This document shows positions 9,201 through 17,108 of a stretch of 64,000 nucleotides of DNA, piece by piece. The notes beneath the pieces were generated by a model. The model did not search any database, was not told the DNA's origin, and saw nothing but the letters and a program-made list of their open reading frames with translations. The stretch is taken from contig NZ_JARVCO010000010.1 of NCBI RefSeq assembly GCF_034531395.1, forward strand, positions 806,001 to 870,000, read 5' to 3'. Positions within the stretch are counted from its first letter, which is position 1; each line of letters starts with the position of its first letter. The position numbers and the translations under genes are program-made. This DNA is from Pontiella agarivorans. Its GTDB lineage: Bacteria > Verrucomicrobiota > Kiritimatiellia > Kiritimatiellales > Pontiellaceae.

Positions 9201-10405
9201 AAGGTCAGGAAGGAGAATGCATTAAGACCTTTATCGCTGAGGTATTTGATCGCGCCCAGCAGTTCGGTGCCGTTTCCAGAGCCCCAGGTGTATTCCGATG
9301 CGTCGACAGCATCGTAGTCGGTAGCATGCGGGCCCCAGCTTTTACGCAGGTTCGGTTTATCATTCATGTCGTTAGGGGTATCATCCACATCGTCGTAGGC
9401 CAGCAGGTTCTCCGGTGCATCGGTTCCGGCCTTTAGAAAATATTCGCCGGTTTCGGCGTGTTGCAGGAGATGTTTGCCGACATAGGTCAGGCGGCCTTTG
9501 CCTCGGAAGTCGCGTCCGGATTTGTCGGTGTCTGCGATTCTGAAGGTGCCTGTGTCGCCATCAAAGTAGGCCGCACTGGTTCCGGCATCCTCTGCATCGC
9601 TGACGGCTACATCGGTGCCGGTTCGGAACGATGCGGAATAGGTCCATTCACCGGTCAGATTAGGAGCAAAGTGGGCCCTCCATACATTTCCGGAGGTGGC
9701 ACTGCTGTTAGCGGCATCGCCATCGGCAGCATAATATCCGGGAACCCGGAAACTCGTTCCGCTGTCGGTATGCGTGAAAGTTACATTTAAGCGGTAGTCA
9801 GCAAACGGATTTACGACAGCTGTTTCACTGGTATCGGGACCGATCCAGCTGAAGGAAACCTTGTGCCATTTTTTCTGTTCGCCGGAAATCGTAGCGTTTC
9901 CGCCGGAGGCCGTGGGAATCAGTTCCAATCGTGCCCAGCGCCCGCGGGCGTAGGCAAACCCTGATCCTTCGGGAATCCTGCCATTGGATACCGCCATGGC
10001 TTCAACGGATAATTCGGTGCCGGCGGTTACGGTGGTGAACGGAAAGCTGTGAACCTGCCGTACATAGTCGGTTAAAGTCGGATCATTTGTAACGGTTCCA
10101 ATTAAATCATTTCCGACCCAGACGCGGTAAATGCTTTCTCCATCGGTTTCCTGCAGAGTGGTGAGCTGAATCTCGTATTCGTTCTCCAAACCGGAGAAGG
10201 TGGTTGTTGCGCGGGCAAATTTGTCACGATTATTCTCTGCAGCAGCATCGATGGCCAGTGCCCCGCGGCCGGTGTCGATATAGAAGTCAGCCGTTCCTGC
10301 GGTGAGAACGGGAAAGTCGGTGGTTGCCTTAAAAACATCGGCCTGTGCGATTCCTGTATATAACAGGCATCCGGTTAAGAATGCAGATAAGCGTATTAGT
10401 TTCAT
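6227..10405 (-). CDS. Large secreted multidomain glycoside hydrolase (DUF5060 / TIM-barrel type)
   Basis: 1392 residues. In order: signal peptide (1-22); lectin-like beta domain (about 25-165); DUF5060-like Ig domain (about 175-290, with KWHKVSFSWIGPD and APNLTGEWTYSASF); TIM-barrel hydrolase (about 300-690); a small domain of the type that follows DUF4038/DUF5060 barrels (KWYDPRNGG); a carbohydrate-binding-like domain (about 780-950, VIFEAEDTRSDLG); a PKD-like domain (about 975-1060); a 'choice-of-anchor'-type domain (about 1065-1230, also in the protein at 12981); and the C-terminal YDGDGASNLDEYAMGGDPTDP module. Candidate catalytic acids are in SWNMGEES and AVDEPGD (inference). Substrate unknown. 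AGGGAGA precedes the ATG. Its predicted promoter is the palindrome at 10591-10604. Confidence 0.7.
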   Translation of the reverse strand: MKLIRLSAFLTGCLLYTGIAQADVFKATTDFPVLTAGTADFYIDTGRGALAIDAAAENNRDKFARATTTFSGLENEYEIQLTTLQETDGESIYRVWVGNDLIGTVTNDPTLTDYVRQVHSFPFTTVTAGTELSVEAMAVSNGRIPEGSGFAYARGRWARLELIPTASGGNATISGEQKKWHKVSFSWIGPDTSETAVVNPFADYRLNVTFTHTDSGTSFRVPGYYAADGDAANSSATSGNVWRAHFAPNLTGEWTYSASFRTGTDVAVSDAEDAGTSAAYFDGDTGTFRIADTDKSGRDFRGKGRLTYVGKHLLQHAETGEYFLKAGTDAPENLLAYDDVDDTPNDMNDKPNLRKSWGPHATDYDAVDASEYTWGSGNGTELLGAIKYLSDKGLNAFSFLTFSLDGDDDNVFPHLLVNGTAAYEAVADDTRWDSGEIYKDRFDVSKMAQWEQIFAYGDKKGMHLNFKTQETENETLMDNGAIGRERKLYIRELIARFSHHLGLSWNMGEESQDQTTAQVIEMTQYFKKIDPYGHNIVLHTYPGKHEVRYRPMLGTLSELTGTAIQTGSAIFDDVFPAALKWVTESAAAGKPWIVAVDEPGDPRYALRDANDPGDSWTNARKDVLWAVTMAGGAGVEFYYGYQTDHSDLNCQDFRTRDGFFDYCRYELEFFKNNNIPLERMSNEDALLTDPENHCLRETGKLYVVQLKNGGTDTLDLSAAIGNFTVKWYDPRNGGDLQFGSITNVGGGGVVNLGTAPSEPASDWIVLLERMEGMVLENDIWIEKDGLVIFEAEDTRSDLGLWEELSTITPHLGTGYLDFMGNSAPGGPVNSPLEYRFHITKPGLYYLHMHVARVTVGDRTDVANDCYVRVDGDYTAHPDAGTRWNDPATLSVLEEDTKLFGGKHNQFVWRAGPCLDPESGSDKVIPIYHFKAGETYSLWMSGRSKWFKADRIMFRHADVDVTEAQLLTNPTSQRGGLVTSSPNVNAGDDQTITLPENSATFEGSATDLGTVISTVWMQLEGPTTATLSGTNTTTLTASDLTEGVYRFQLTAVDDDGDSSSDDVSVTVVDPASWPTGTISLHADNPFVDYDVSTLDNPSMTLSTPINRNASDTGRTIGQSFTANSDLELGHIVLKTVGGSDLSTIASLPTIMLAILDMSDTSIIHRENFELTGLNVTSGDYVSFNLHSPVSLIAGGKYSFHLAYNTDDGAVDNTFNFRRTGNSSTVYDGGQAYDTSGTSLISWPLETLTTKSRDMEFGIAAYIESVGYENWLSDYGLPASTDPLSDYDGDGASNLDEYAMGGDPTDPAIGPNKPRLVINPNGNVSIYNMELNSPSTDLEYKVQWTTNMISGPWNESWNLIATNTATNPKLNEIRRRVWGENKDSIFFRVEVTRP

Positions 10406-10560
10406 TACTATTCTCCCTTTAGGTGAATCGGTCTGTGAGCTGACCGACCTTTATTTCTTCATATCGCCCTGTACGGAATCCGAGCATCTATCTCCATGAT
10501 TGTTTGCAAACCGTGCGGTAATACAGATCGGCGGACTTGGCTGAAACAGTTAACACTTTT

Positions 10561-10604
10561 AAACTACCAGAGGCCTGCTACCCGTCTATGCATACTAAAG
10601 TATG
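10561..10604 (-). promoter_or_regulatory. Palindrome-linked promoter of the DUF5060 hydrolase
   Basis: Read on the minus strand: CATACTTTAGTATG (10604-10591), 24 bases, then TAGTTT (10566-10561) as -10. The octamer after the palindrome, CATAGACG, resembles TATAGACG at 30965. The predicted transcript starts near 10554, leaving a leader of about 150 bases. Confidence 0.55.
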
Positions 10605-10838
10605 TGTGGCGAGAAGATGTGGAAGAGAGGCGGTTTGTCGATGAGCTTCACGCTCATCGTGTCTCGTCCAGCCGAATGGCGGGATGCGTGCCATCGGTAA
10701 TCATTCTCTTCCTGTAAAAAAGTAACCCGGAAGTTTGTTGCGGGAGCTTCATTGCGGCGCTCTTCAGCTCGATATCGAACATTTTTATCAGGTAGAAATT
10801 ACACGGAGGTGTAGCGGCGGGGACCCATGTGCTCTGGA

Positions 10839-10882
10839 CATACTTTTGTATGGATTGGCTCGTTTTAGGGGTGTGATACTTT
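10839..10882 (+). promoter_or_regulatory. Palindrome-linked promoter of the TonB-like gene
   Basis: CATACTTTTGTATG at 10839-10852, 24 bases, then TACTTT at 10877-10882. The spacer begins GATTGGCT, giving a TTGGCT -35-like box 16 bases from the -10, the same as the copy at 12910. Confidence 0.65.
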
Positions 10883-10949
10883 GGTTAATACGGGGTGGGT
10901 TGATGGCCGTTCATGGCACAGGACGCTACTTTCAGAGGGGGTATAGATC

Positions 10950-12068
10950 ATGAAAAAAAGAAAGAGTCGCCGTTCCGGAAAGGGTATAATTAAGGGAGCT
11001 CCGAGCGGGTTTTTGATCAGTTTGCTGGTGCACGCGGGAGCCTTTATATTAGCGGGGCTTTTGGTTGTTTTTACCGCTACGCAGAAGCTGGATAAAAAAT
11101 TTATTGCGCCCAAGCCGGTAATGCGCCCCAAAATGAAGCTCAGGAAACCAAAGGTGAAGCTCAAGAAATCCGCCAAGCCCAAGGCGCCGACACGCATCGT
11201 TACCAAGGTTGAGAGTGCCAGTATGCCCGACATTCAACTGCCGGAAATGAACGGCATGGGCTTTGGGGGCGCATCCACGGGCATCGGCGGTTTTGATGTG
11301 CTGCCTGCATTGGAGGATATATCCATACTGGGCTCGAAGATAAGTACAGGAAACGATTTGGTCGGCGTCTATTATGATACTAAACGCAATCGGTCAGGTC
11401 AGAATATCAGAGCTAGTGTGGAAGAGTATCGGTACATCGCGCATCGTTTCATGAGGAGTGGATGGAGGCCGAGTATACTAAGTCGATATTACAAGAGTCC
11501 GCAAAAGCTCTACGCCAAAGCTATCGTTATTCCTGAAACCATGGCCACGGTTGCTCCGTCATCATTTGCCGATGAGGATGGTGTCGGAGCTTTCTGGCTG
11601 ATTCATTATAAAGGCGATCTTGTTCACAGGGACGGCATAAAATTTAGATTTTATGGAGCGGCCAACGAATTTATGATTGTGAGAGTAAATGAAAAAATTG
11701 TTCTCGGCTGTTGCTGGAACGATGCTCGCAGGAGCGAGGTCATTGGAAACCTCTGGGAATCGAGTTCGCTGGATACCGATACGTGGCATTGGGGACGGGG
11801 AAGTGTACAGATCGGCGATTGGATAACCCTTGAGCCAGGAGTTCCTCTGAGCATGGAGATTTTGTTGGGAGACAACGGCTGGAGTACCGGCTTTGTTTTG
11901 GGTGTTGAGGTCGAAGGCGAAGAGTACGAAAGGAGTAGGCAGGGTGCGCCCATTCTTCCTGCATTTAAAACGGACGAGCTGTCCCTCGACTATCTTGATG
12001 CGGTGTATCGGGAACAGCCTGAAGGTGAAGTCTGTTTAACCAACGGGCCGGTATTCCGCGATTACTAG
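10950..12068 (+). CDS. Membrane-anchored protein with TonB-like N-terminus
   Basis: 372 residues. A basic start (KKRKSRRSGK) precedes one membrane segment, GFLISLLVHAGAFILAGLLV (residues 20-39), of the kind that opens TonB-family energy-transducer proteins. A Lys/Pro-rich periplasmic linker follows (PKMKLRKPKVKLKKSAKPKA, about 55-75). From about residue 120 there is a globular domain; DGIKFRFYGAANEFMIVRVN resembles the core of PA14-type carbohydrate-binding domains. No TonB C-terminal domain is visible. It may be a cell-envelope anchor that senses or holds a glycan (inference). The next gene starts 20 bases downstream and is probably co-transcribed. Predicted promoter at 10839-10882; AGAGGGGG precedes the ATG by 11 bases. 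Confidence 0.6.
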   Translation: MKKRKSRRSGKGIIKGAPSGFLISLLVHAGAFILAGLLVVFTATQKLDKKFIAPKPVMRPKMKLRKPKVKLKKSAKPKAPTRIVTKVESASMPDIQLPEMNGMGFGGASTGIGGFDVLPALEDISILGSKISTGNDLVGVYYDTKRNRSGQNIRASVEEYRYIAHRFMRSGWRPSILSRYYKSPQKLYAKAIVIPETMATVAPSSFADEDGVGAFWLIHYKGDLVHRDGIKFRFYGAANEFMIVRVNEKIVLGCCWNDARRSEVIGNLWESSSLDTDTWHWGRGSVQIGDWITLEPGVPLSMEILLGDNGWSTGFVLGVEVEGEEYERSRQGAPILPAFKTDELSLDYLDAVYREQPEGEVCLTNGPVFRDY

Positions 12069-12087
12069 CTTTCAGAGGAGAGTGAAT

Positions 12088-12849
12088 ATGAAAATTCCCA
12101 GTGTTGTTGTGAGTATTATCCTGATTCTAATGATGGTCTTATCCAGTTCTGCTGTCTTCGCTGATGCGAGGGTTTGGACATTGCTGGATGATCGTTCGCT
12201 TGAAGCTTCGTTTATCACGACCATAGGAGCTGATTTTGTCCTGAAATCCGCGACTGGCAAACAGATCAAAATTCCTGCTTCTGAGTTTAGTGAGGAAGAT
12301 CGAACTTTTGTCGAACTATTAAGGCCGCCTGAGCTAAAAGTTGATTTCATCAATCAGCTGAAAACGGTCACATTTACTGAGGGTTGGTATGGCGAGTTTG
12401 GGCGGGAACCTGAAAAGCACGGGAATTTCGGTCTTCGAATCGTACAGACCAGCAGTGGATCATACCGTCATGAACTTAGCGCCGAATATTTCGTTATAGC
12501 CCGGCAGCTATACCGATCGGATCCAAAGTGTTTTCTGATCGATCGTGGCGAGGTTACTTTCACGCTAACCAAAAAAAATAAGAGGACGTTCGAATTCATG
12601 AGCGATAATCAGGTGCGATTGCAAAACTGGGAGTATCCAGGTAATGATTTTCTCATTCAGTTTGGCGAAATCTATTATGCATCAGTCGTTGTTATCAGGG
12701 ATAAACGAGGGGAGACCGTTAAGGTCGAAGCAAGTAAATCCTGGATGGCGGAAAATCTGGAGAATCTAAGTCAGCTTAAAATTGGTAATTATTTCGACAA
12801 GAAATGCGTTCGTTGTTTTCCCGCAAGACCAAAGCCATTGGTCTGGTAG
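12088..12849 (+). CDS. Secreted SHD1-like domain protein
   Basis: 253 residues from the ATG at 12088, chosen over an in-frame GTG at 12082 because AGAGGAG lies 7 bases upstream of it. A hydrophobic signal (VVVSIILILMMVLSSSAVFA, residues 6-25) is followed by a domain ARVWTLLDDRSLEASF...GKQIKIPASEFSEEDRTF that matches what I know of the SHD1 (SLA1 homology 1) domain common in Planctomycetes and Verrucomicrobia. The rest (about 75-253) is a beta-rich domain without a family I recognise. Its partner is probably the TonB-like protein encoded 20 bases upstream. Confidence 0.6.
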   Translation: MKIPSVVVSIILILMMVLSSSAVFADARVWTLLDDRSLEASFITTIGADFVLKSATGKQIKIPASEFSEEDRTFVELLRPPELKVDFINQLKTVTFTEGWYGEFGREPEKHGNFGLRIVQTSSGSYRHELSAEYFVIARQLYRSDPKCFLIDRGEVTFTLTKKNKRTFEFMSDNQVRLQNWEYPGNDFLIQFGEIYYASVVVIRDKRGETVKVEASKSWMAENLENLSQLKIGNYFDKKCVRCFPARPKPLVW

Positions 12850-12909
12850 CTCCGGACTTGAATCCATTTCCGGTTTATCCCGCAGCGACAGAGTGAAAAT
12901 GATGACCTC

Positions 12910-12953
12910 CATACTTATGTATGGGTTGGCTTGTTTGGGGGGTGTGCTACTTT
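12910..12953 (+). promoter_or_regulatory. Palindrome-linked promoter of the Asp-box protein
   Basis: CATACTTATGTATG at 12910-12923, 24 bases, then TACTTT at 12948-12953, with TTGGCT 16 bases before the -10. It is almost superimposable on the copy at 10839. Confidence 0.65.
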
Positions 12954-12980
12954 TTCATCTATAGAATAAGGATAATGGTT

Positions 12981-15900
12981 ATGATGAAGAGTACGTGCAC
13001 GCTACAAATAATGCTGTTGCTTGGGCTGGCATCGTTGGCCGGGGCGCAGCAAATGGATTTTACGCCGTTCTGGACAGAGCGGCAGGTTTCGACGGATCGT
13101 ATTGAATGGGAGCAGATCGGGCCTGGAAACTCTGGCCATGTGAATGGGCTTTGGTTTAATCGGTACAAAGCGGATACCGTCTTTGTTTCGCCGGATATGT
13201 TTGATTCATATCGTTCTCCGGATTTAGGGCTGTCGTGGAAAACTATCAAGGATTTTGATGGAACCGGGGGGGATAAAACCCGTTATTCCGGCGTTGAGTT
13301 TTCTGCGCTGGATCCGGACTGCGGCATTCTGATCGGGCGCAGGGATTTGAGTGTGACCTACGACGGCGGTGAAACCTGGTCCGATTTTTCTTCCGCTCCA
13401 TGGTACAGCTACGGAGCTTCCTATAATACGATTGTCTCGTGCGCGGCAATTGATCCGCAGACGACGAATGTCTGGTTTGTCGGTGCGGGGGGGCATCAGC
13501 GTCGGCAGCGGACCTTTGGAACGATGTCGGAAGTCTCTGAGGCCGATCCGCATGGGCTGAGAGATCCGTATTTAAGCGGGCGCATTTATAAGACCACGGA
13601 CAGTGGTCAGAGCTGGACCTATACGACCAACGGGATCAATCCGCTGGCGGAATTCTGCCGAATTGTGGTGCATCCTGCAGATTCGAATGTGGTTTTTGCG
13701 GCTTCGAACTACGGGTTTTATACATCCGTTGATGGAGGGGAGCATTGGACAGAATCGTCGACGGGGTTGGATAATGAGGTGATGATTGATTTTGATTATC
13801 ATTGGAATCCGTCCAACGCTCCGGGGGACCGGCTTACTTTTTATATCATTAATCAGGTGCGGTATCACTTGGTATCGACCAATGGCGGCCAGACCGTGAC
13901 CTCTTCCGGCGGGCTTTACCGGAGTTCGGATCTGGGGCAGAGCTGGCAAATTTGCAATGGAGCGCCGACGGGGCTTCATCAGGATTTGACCGCGCTGTCG
14001 GGTGCGACCAATGTGCGCAGCTTTTTTTATAAGGTCATGGCGAAATGGTTTGGAGCATTTGAGAATGCGAGTGCTGCAGAGGCTGCTTTAAAAGATAATC
14101 TGCCTACGGCTGTCCTGCCGTATATTAATGCGGTATGTATTGATCCAACGGATCGGACGCGGGTGTATGTCAGCCACTTAATCATGAATGATGTGAAATC
14201 ATTTCCTCCGGGGTTGGTCTGGCGGACAGAGGACAGCGGGGCGACCTGGCAAAGTGTGATGCGGATTGCTCCGGCCTATACGGGGGTGGACGAGGATTAT
14301 TGGATCGCGCGGGGAAATCCCACGGCTCCGAATATGGAGGTCAGCCATTCGGGGACGGGTGGATTTAATCAGAGTTATGCCAAGTATGCGCAGGGTGGCA
14401 TTCGCGGCATTGATGTGAACGCGCGGGGCGAGATCATGGCGCTGTGCGATCATGTGACGGTTTTGAGCACAAATCGAGGAACCAGCTGGACACAGGTGGA
14501 TGAAGATGAAACACCGGATGGAAACTGGGTCGGCCGCGGGGGGAGTAACATCGCCGGTCAGGATATTCTGCAGGATTATCGGCTCGGTCCTAATCGGGTT
14601 TATTTCGGGACAGGAGAGCATCGACTGTGGCAGCTACGGGATGATGGTTCAACGATTGGTCCGGGAAAGCAGTCGTTAAAACATTTTGAAAACGCAACGC
14701 CTACGGTTTCTGAAATCGGAATTCATCCCTGGGATCCGCAGACGATTTACGCATTGGCATCCCGTCAGTCGGGGGCCGGGGAGTTCAGGAAATCGGCGGA
14801 TGGCGGGTATACCTGGACGACCCTTGGTGCCCCTTTGGATTATGCGTATGCCGGAAATCCAAGTATGGCGCCGCGTACGATTATTGTGGATCCGATTGAT
14901 CCGAATTGGATCTATTTCGGGGTCCGGGCGAATTCCTATGATCCGACCGCGGTGGGGGTGTATCGCTCATCGGATGGCGGGGTGAATTGGGAGCAGGCAA
15001 ATCAGGGGTTTGATGATGAGGATGGGACTCCGGCGGTAACGGTTCTGCTGTTTGATCCAACGGATCCTGAGCGGAAAACGTTATGGGCAGGCGTTGAGTA
15101 CGGCGGTTCAGGCAAGTGTGTGTATCGTTCGGTTGATCGCGGAGAACATTGGGAAGCGGTTGCGACGATTCCGGAAGATATCGTGAGCATAAATGATGTC
15201 TATTTTGATTCATTCGGGCGGTTGTTTATCAGTGCAGGGAAGAACTGGGGGTACACGGAGGAAGGCGGCGTCTGGATGAGCGAAGATCTCGGGATGACGT
15301 GGCAACGCATTTTTGCCATGCCGTATACGCTTCGTATCGATGTTTCGCCGCACGATCCAAATCGAATGTTGGTAGTGGTTGGGGATGAGGCGCGTATTGG
15401 GCATTTGAACCCCGGGGTTTACTATTCCGAAGATAATGGCGTTTCCTGGGTGAAAGGGAATCGGGGCAATGGAAATCCCTCCAGGGTGTACAAGGCCGTT
15501 TTTGATCTGTTCGATCCGCAGTGTTTCTGGATGACCTGTAGTGCTAATGGCTTTGGGAGAGGGAGCGTTGATATGGGCTGGTCGGATCAGCCGGTGGCTC
15601 AAATTGGCGGAAATCGCGTGTATTGGGACCAGGATGAAATTCCAGGTGAAAATATTCATTTGAATGCTCATGGTTGTTTTGTGCCTGAGGGAAGAACGGC
15701 GACGTATGCCTGGTATGATGAGCAGGGTCAGCTACTTTCTACGGACGTGGAGCTGTCGATGCCATGGGCGGGGGGAGCCAGTGAGATTACGCTTGCGGTA
15801 ACGGATAGTATGGGGCAGGTGGCTGAAACTACGACCTCCATTCGAATTGGCGATCCTGCTCCTGTATCAGGGGGTGGCCCGATGGTCTTTTCTACAGATC

Positions 15901-16904
15901 AACCGGTGGGGGCCTATCGATTGTCTACTTTAGGGCTGGAAGAATTTGATCCCGCGAGTGCGAACCGTACATTTACCTCGATTCCCCTGTTGCGACGAGG
16001 CTCGGGAAAGAGTCGTTCCGGAGGACAGCTCTTTACTGCCCCGGTCGATTTTGAGCTGGGCAGTGTCGTGTGCCGGATGGGAGGTTCTTCGGAGGTCAAC
16101 ACGGATTCATTGAGAGCGAGTGGACTGAATTTAAGTGTGGTGGCGTATTCGAATGGTTCGCCGGATCACGTGGCTTATTCGGAAGATTTTCTATTTAGCT
16201 CAGCCAATACAAATGTGATTCAGGGGCATGAGTTTATTACGTTTAATCTAAGCAGCCCGCTTTCATTGGAGCAGGGCGCTCAATATGCGTTGGTTTTCTG
16301 GTATTCGGATGATCAAATTGATTTCATCAACAACTTCGGGCTGATGTGGTCGGATCGGGGCGCTGGACTTTATGCGGGGGGGCACAGTTTTGATTACCAG
16401 TGGAATGATTCTGCCACGCTGAACCCGGCAGTGGACTATCCTGTAACCTTCCCGCTGGATGGGGGAGCGAGTACGCGCGATCTGGCGTTCGGCTTAGTGG
16501 AGTATCAGCCGCCGTACAGTGGCTATACCGGATGGATCTATAGCTATAACTATTATGAGTCTACGGCCTTCGATTTGGCGGATCCGGATGGAGATGGGGT
16601 GCCGAATATGGTGGAGTATGCCTTGGGAGGGAATCCTTCGGATGCAGCGATTCAGGGAGAACCGCCGCATTTTGATGTGGAGGGAAGCGAGGCGATGCTG
16701 ACGCATGTGTTGCGGGAATCGGCTTCCGATGAGCTGGTTTACCAGTTGGAGCAGTCCTCAAACCTGCTGTCAAATGATTGGGAGCAGGCGGAGAGTCTTT
16801 GGTCGCAGTCGGAAGATTTCGGGCCGGACTTTATTATGGTCACCAATGCTTTTTCAACGGATGGGGAGAGTAAATATATCCGCTTGAAAATTAAGCGGAA
16901 ATAG
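12981..16904 (+). CDS. Large secreted Asp-box (BNR/sortilin-like) beta-propeller protein
   Basis: 1307 residues from the ATG at 12981; the open frame begins earlier but AAGGA sits 8 bases before this ATG and a signal peptide follows (CTLQIMLLLGLASLAGA). Residues about 30-890 carry many Asp-box repeats of the S-x-D-x-G-x-[ST]-W type (SSDLGQSW, TEDSGATW, SSDGGVNW, SVDRGEHW, SEDLGMTW), as in sialidases, GH74 xyloglucanases and VPS10/sortilin propellers. Then follow a short Ig-like domain (WYDEQGQLLS), a 'choice-of-anchor'-type domain (about 960-1180) shared with the DUF5060 hydrolase, and the DPDGDGVPN / EYALGGNPSD terminal module. The GH74 assignment is possible but no catalytic pair can be fixed by eye. 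Extracellular. Confidence 0.65.
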   Translation: MMKSTCTLQIMLLLGLASLAGAQQMDFTPFWTERQVSTDRIEWEQIGPGNSGHVNGLWFNRYKADTVFVSPDMFDSYRSPDLGLSWKTIKDFDGTGGDKTRYSGVEFSALDPDCGILIGRRDLSVTYDGGETWSDFSSAPWYSYGASYNTIVSCAAIDPQTTNVWFVGAGGHQRRQRTFGTMSEVSEADPHGLRDPYLSGRIYKTTDSGQSWTYTTNGINPLAEFCRIVVHPADSNVVFAASNYGFYTSVDGGEHWTESSTGLDNEVMIDFDYHWNPSNAPGDRLTFYIINQVRYHLVSTNGGQTVTSSGGLYRSSDLGQSWQICNGAPTGLHQDLTALSGATNVRSFFYKVMAKWFGAFENASAAEAALKDNLPTAVLPYINAVCIDPTDRTRVYVSHLIMNDVKSFPPGLVWRTEDSGATWQSVMRIAPAYTGVDEDYWIARGNPTAPNMEVSHSGTGGFNQSYAKYAQGGIRGIDVNARGEIMALCDHVTVLSTNRGTSWTQVDEDETPDGNWVGRGGSNIAGQDILQDYRLGPNRVYFGTGEHRLWQLRDDGSTIGPGKQSLKHFENATPTVSEIGIHPWDPQTIYALASRQSGAGEFRKSADGGYTWTTLGAPLDYAYAGNPSMAPRTIIVDPIDPNWIYFGVRANSYDPTAVGVYRSSDGGVNWEQANQGFDDEDGTPAVTVLLFDPTDPERKTLWAGVEYGGSGKCVYRSVDRGEHWEAVATIPEDIVSINDVYFDSFGRLFISAGKNWGYTEEGGVWMSEDLGMTWQRIFAMPYTLRIDVSPHDPNRMLVVVGDEARIGHLNPGVYYSEDNGVSWVKGNRGNGNPSRVYKAVFDLFDPQCFWMTCSANGFGRGSVDMGWSDQPVAQIGGNRVYWDQDEIPGENIHLNAHGCFVPEGRTATYAWYDEQGQLLSTDVELSMPWAGGASEITLAVTDSMGQVAETTTSIRIGDPAPVSGGGPMVFSTDQPVGAYRLSTLGLEEFDPASANRTFTSIPLLRRGSGKSRSGGQLFTAPVDFELGSVVCRMGGSSEVNTDSLRASGLNLSVVAYSNGSPDHVAYSEDFLFSSANTNVIQGHEFITFNLSSPLSLEQGAQYALVFWYSDDQIDFINNFGLMWSDRGAGLYAGGHSFDYQWNDSATLNPAVDYPVTFPLDGGASTRDLAFGLVEYQPPYSGYTGWIYSYNYYESTAFDLADPDGDGVPNMVEYALGGNPSDAAIQGEPPHFDVEGSEAMLTHVLRESASDELVYQLEQSSNLLSNDWEQAESLWSQSEDFGPDFIMVTNAFSTDGESKYIRLKIKRK

Positions 16905-16987
16905 CACGGTACGAAATGGTAACTCACGTCAGGGGCCTGCTTCGTATGCCTCGGGCGGACGTTTGCATCAGACCAATTTAAAATCCA

Positions 16988-17031
16988 CATACTTTTGTAT
17001 GGGTTGTGGCCGTATTTCCGACTGCTATTTT
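16988..17031 (+). promoter_or_regulatory. Palindrome-linked promoter of the fucosidase operon
   Basis: CATACTTTTGTATG at 16988-17001, 24 bases, then TATTTT at 17026-17031. It is the only promoter-like signal I see before the six-cistron unit running to 27467. Confidence 0.65.
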
Positions 17032-17108
17032 AATTTCTGAGTATTGAAACAGGTCGGGGCGCAACGTGTAACGAAGAGTCTGACTGTGCTAAATATAAAA
17101 AGGAAATT

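Larger units (their letters stand above)
10406..10949. other. Divergent promoter region
   Basis: This 544-bp gap separates the minus-strand DUF5060 hydrolase from the plus-strand TonB-like gene. It carries two copies of the window-wide palindrome, one facing each gene (listed separately). The small open frames in it have no ribosome-binding site and no protein-like composition. Confidence 0.6.

Noticed and set aside
8771-9436. 221-codon plus-strand open frame
   Set aside because: Antisense to the DUF5060 hydrolase, no ribosome-binding site, no plausible domain.
10496-10717. 73-codon frame in the divergent promoter region
   Set aside because: No ribosome-binding site, unlikely composition, and it overlaps a promoter palindrome.
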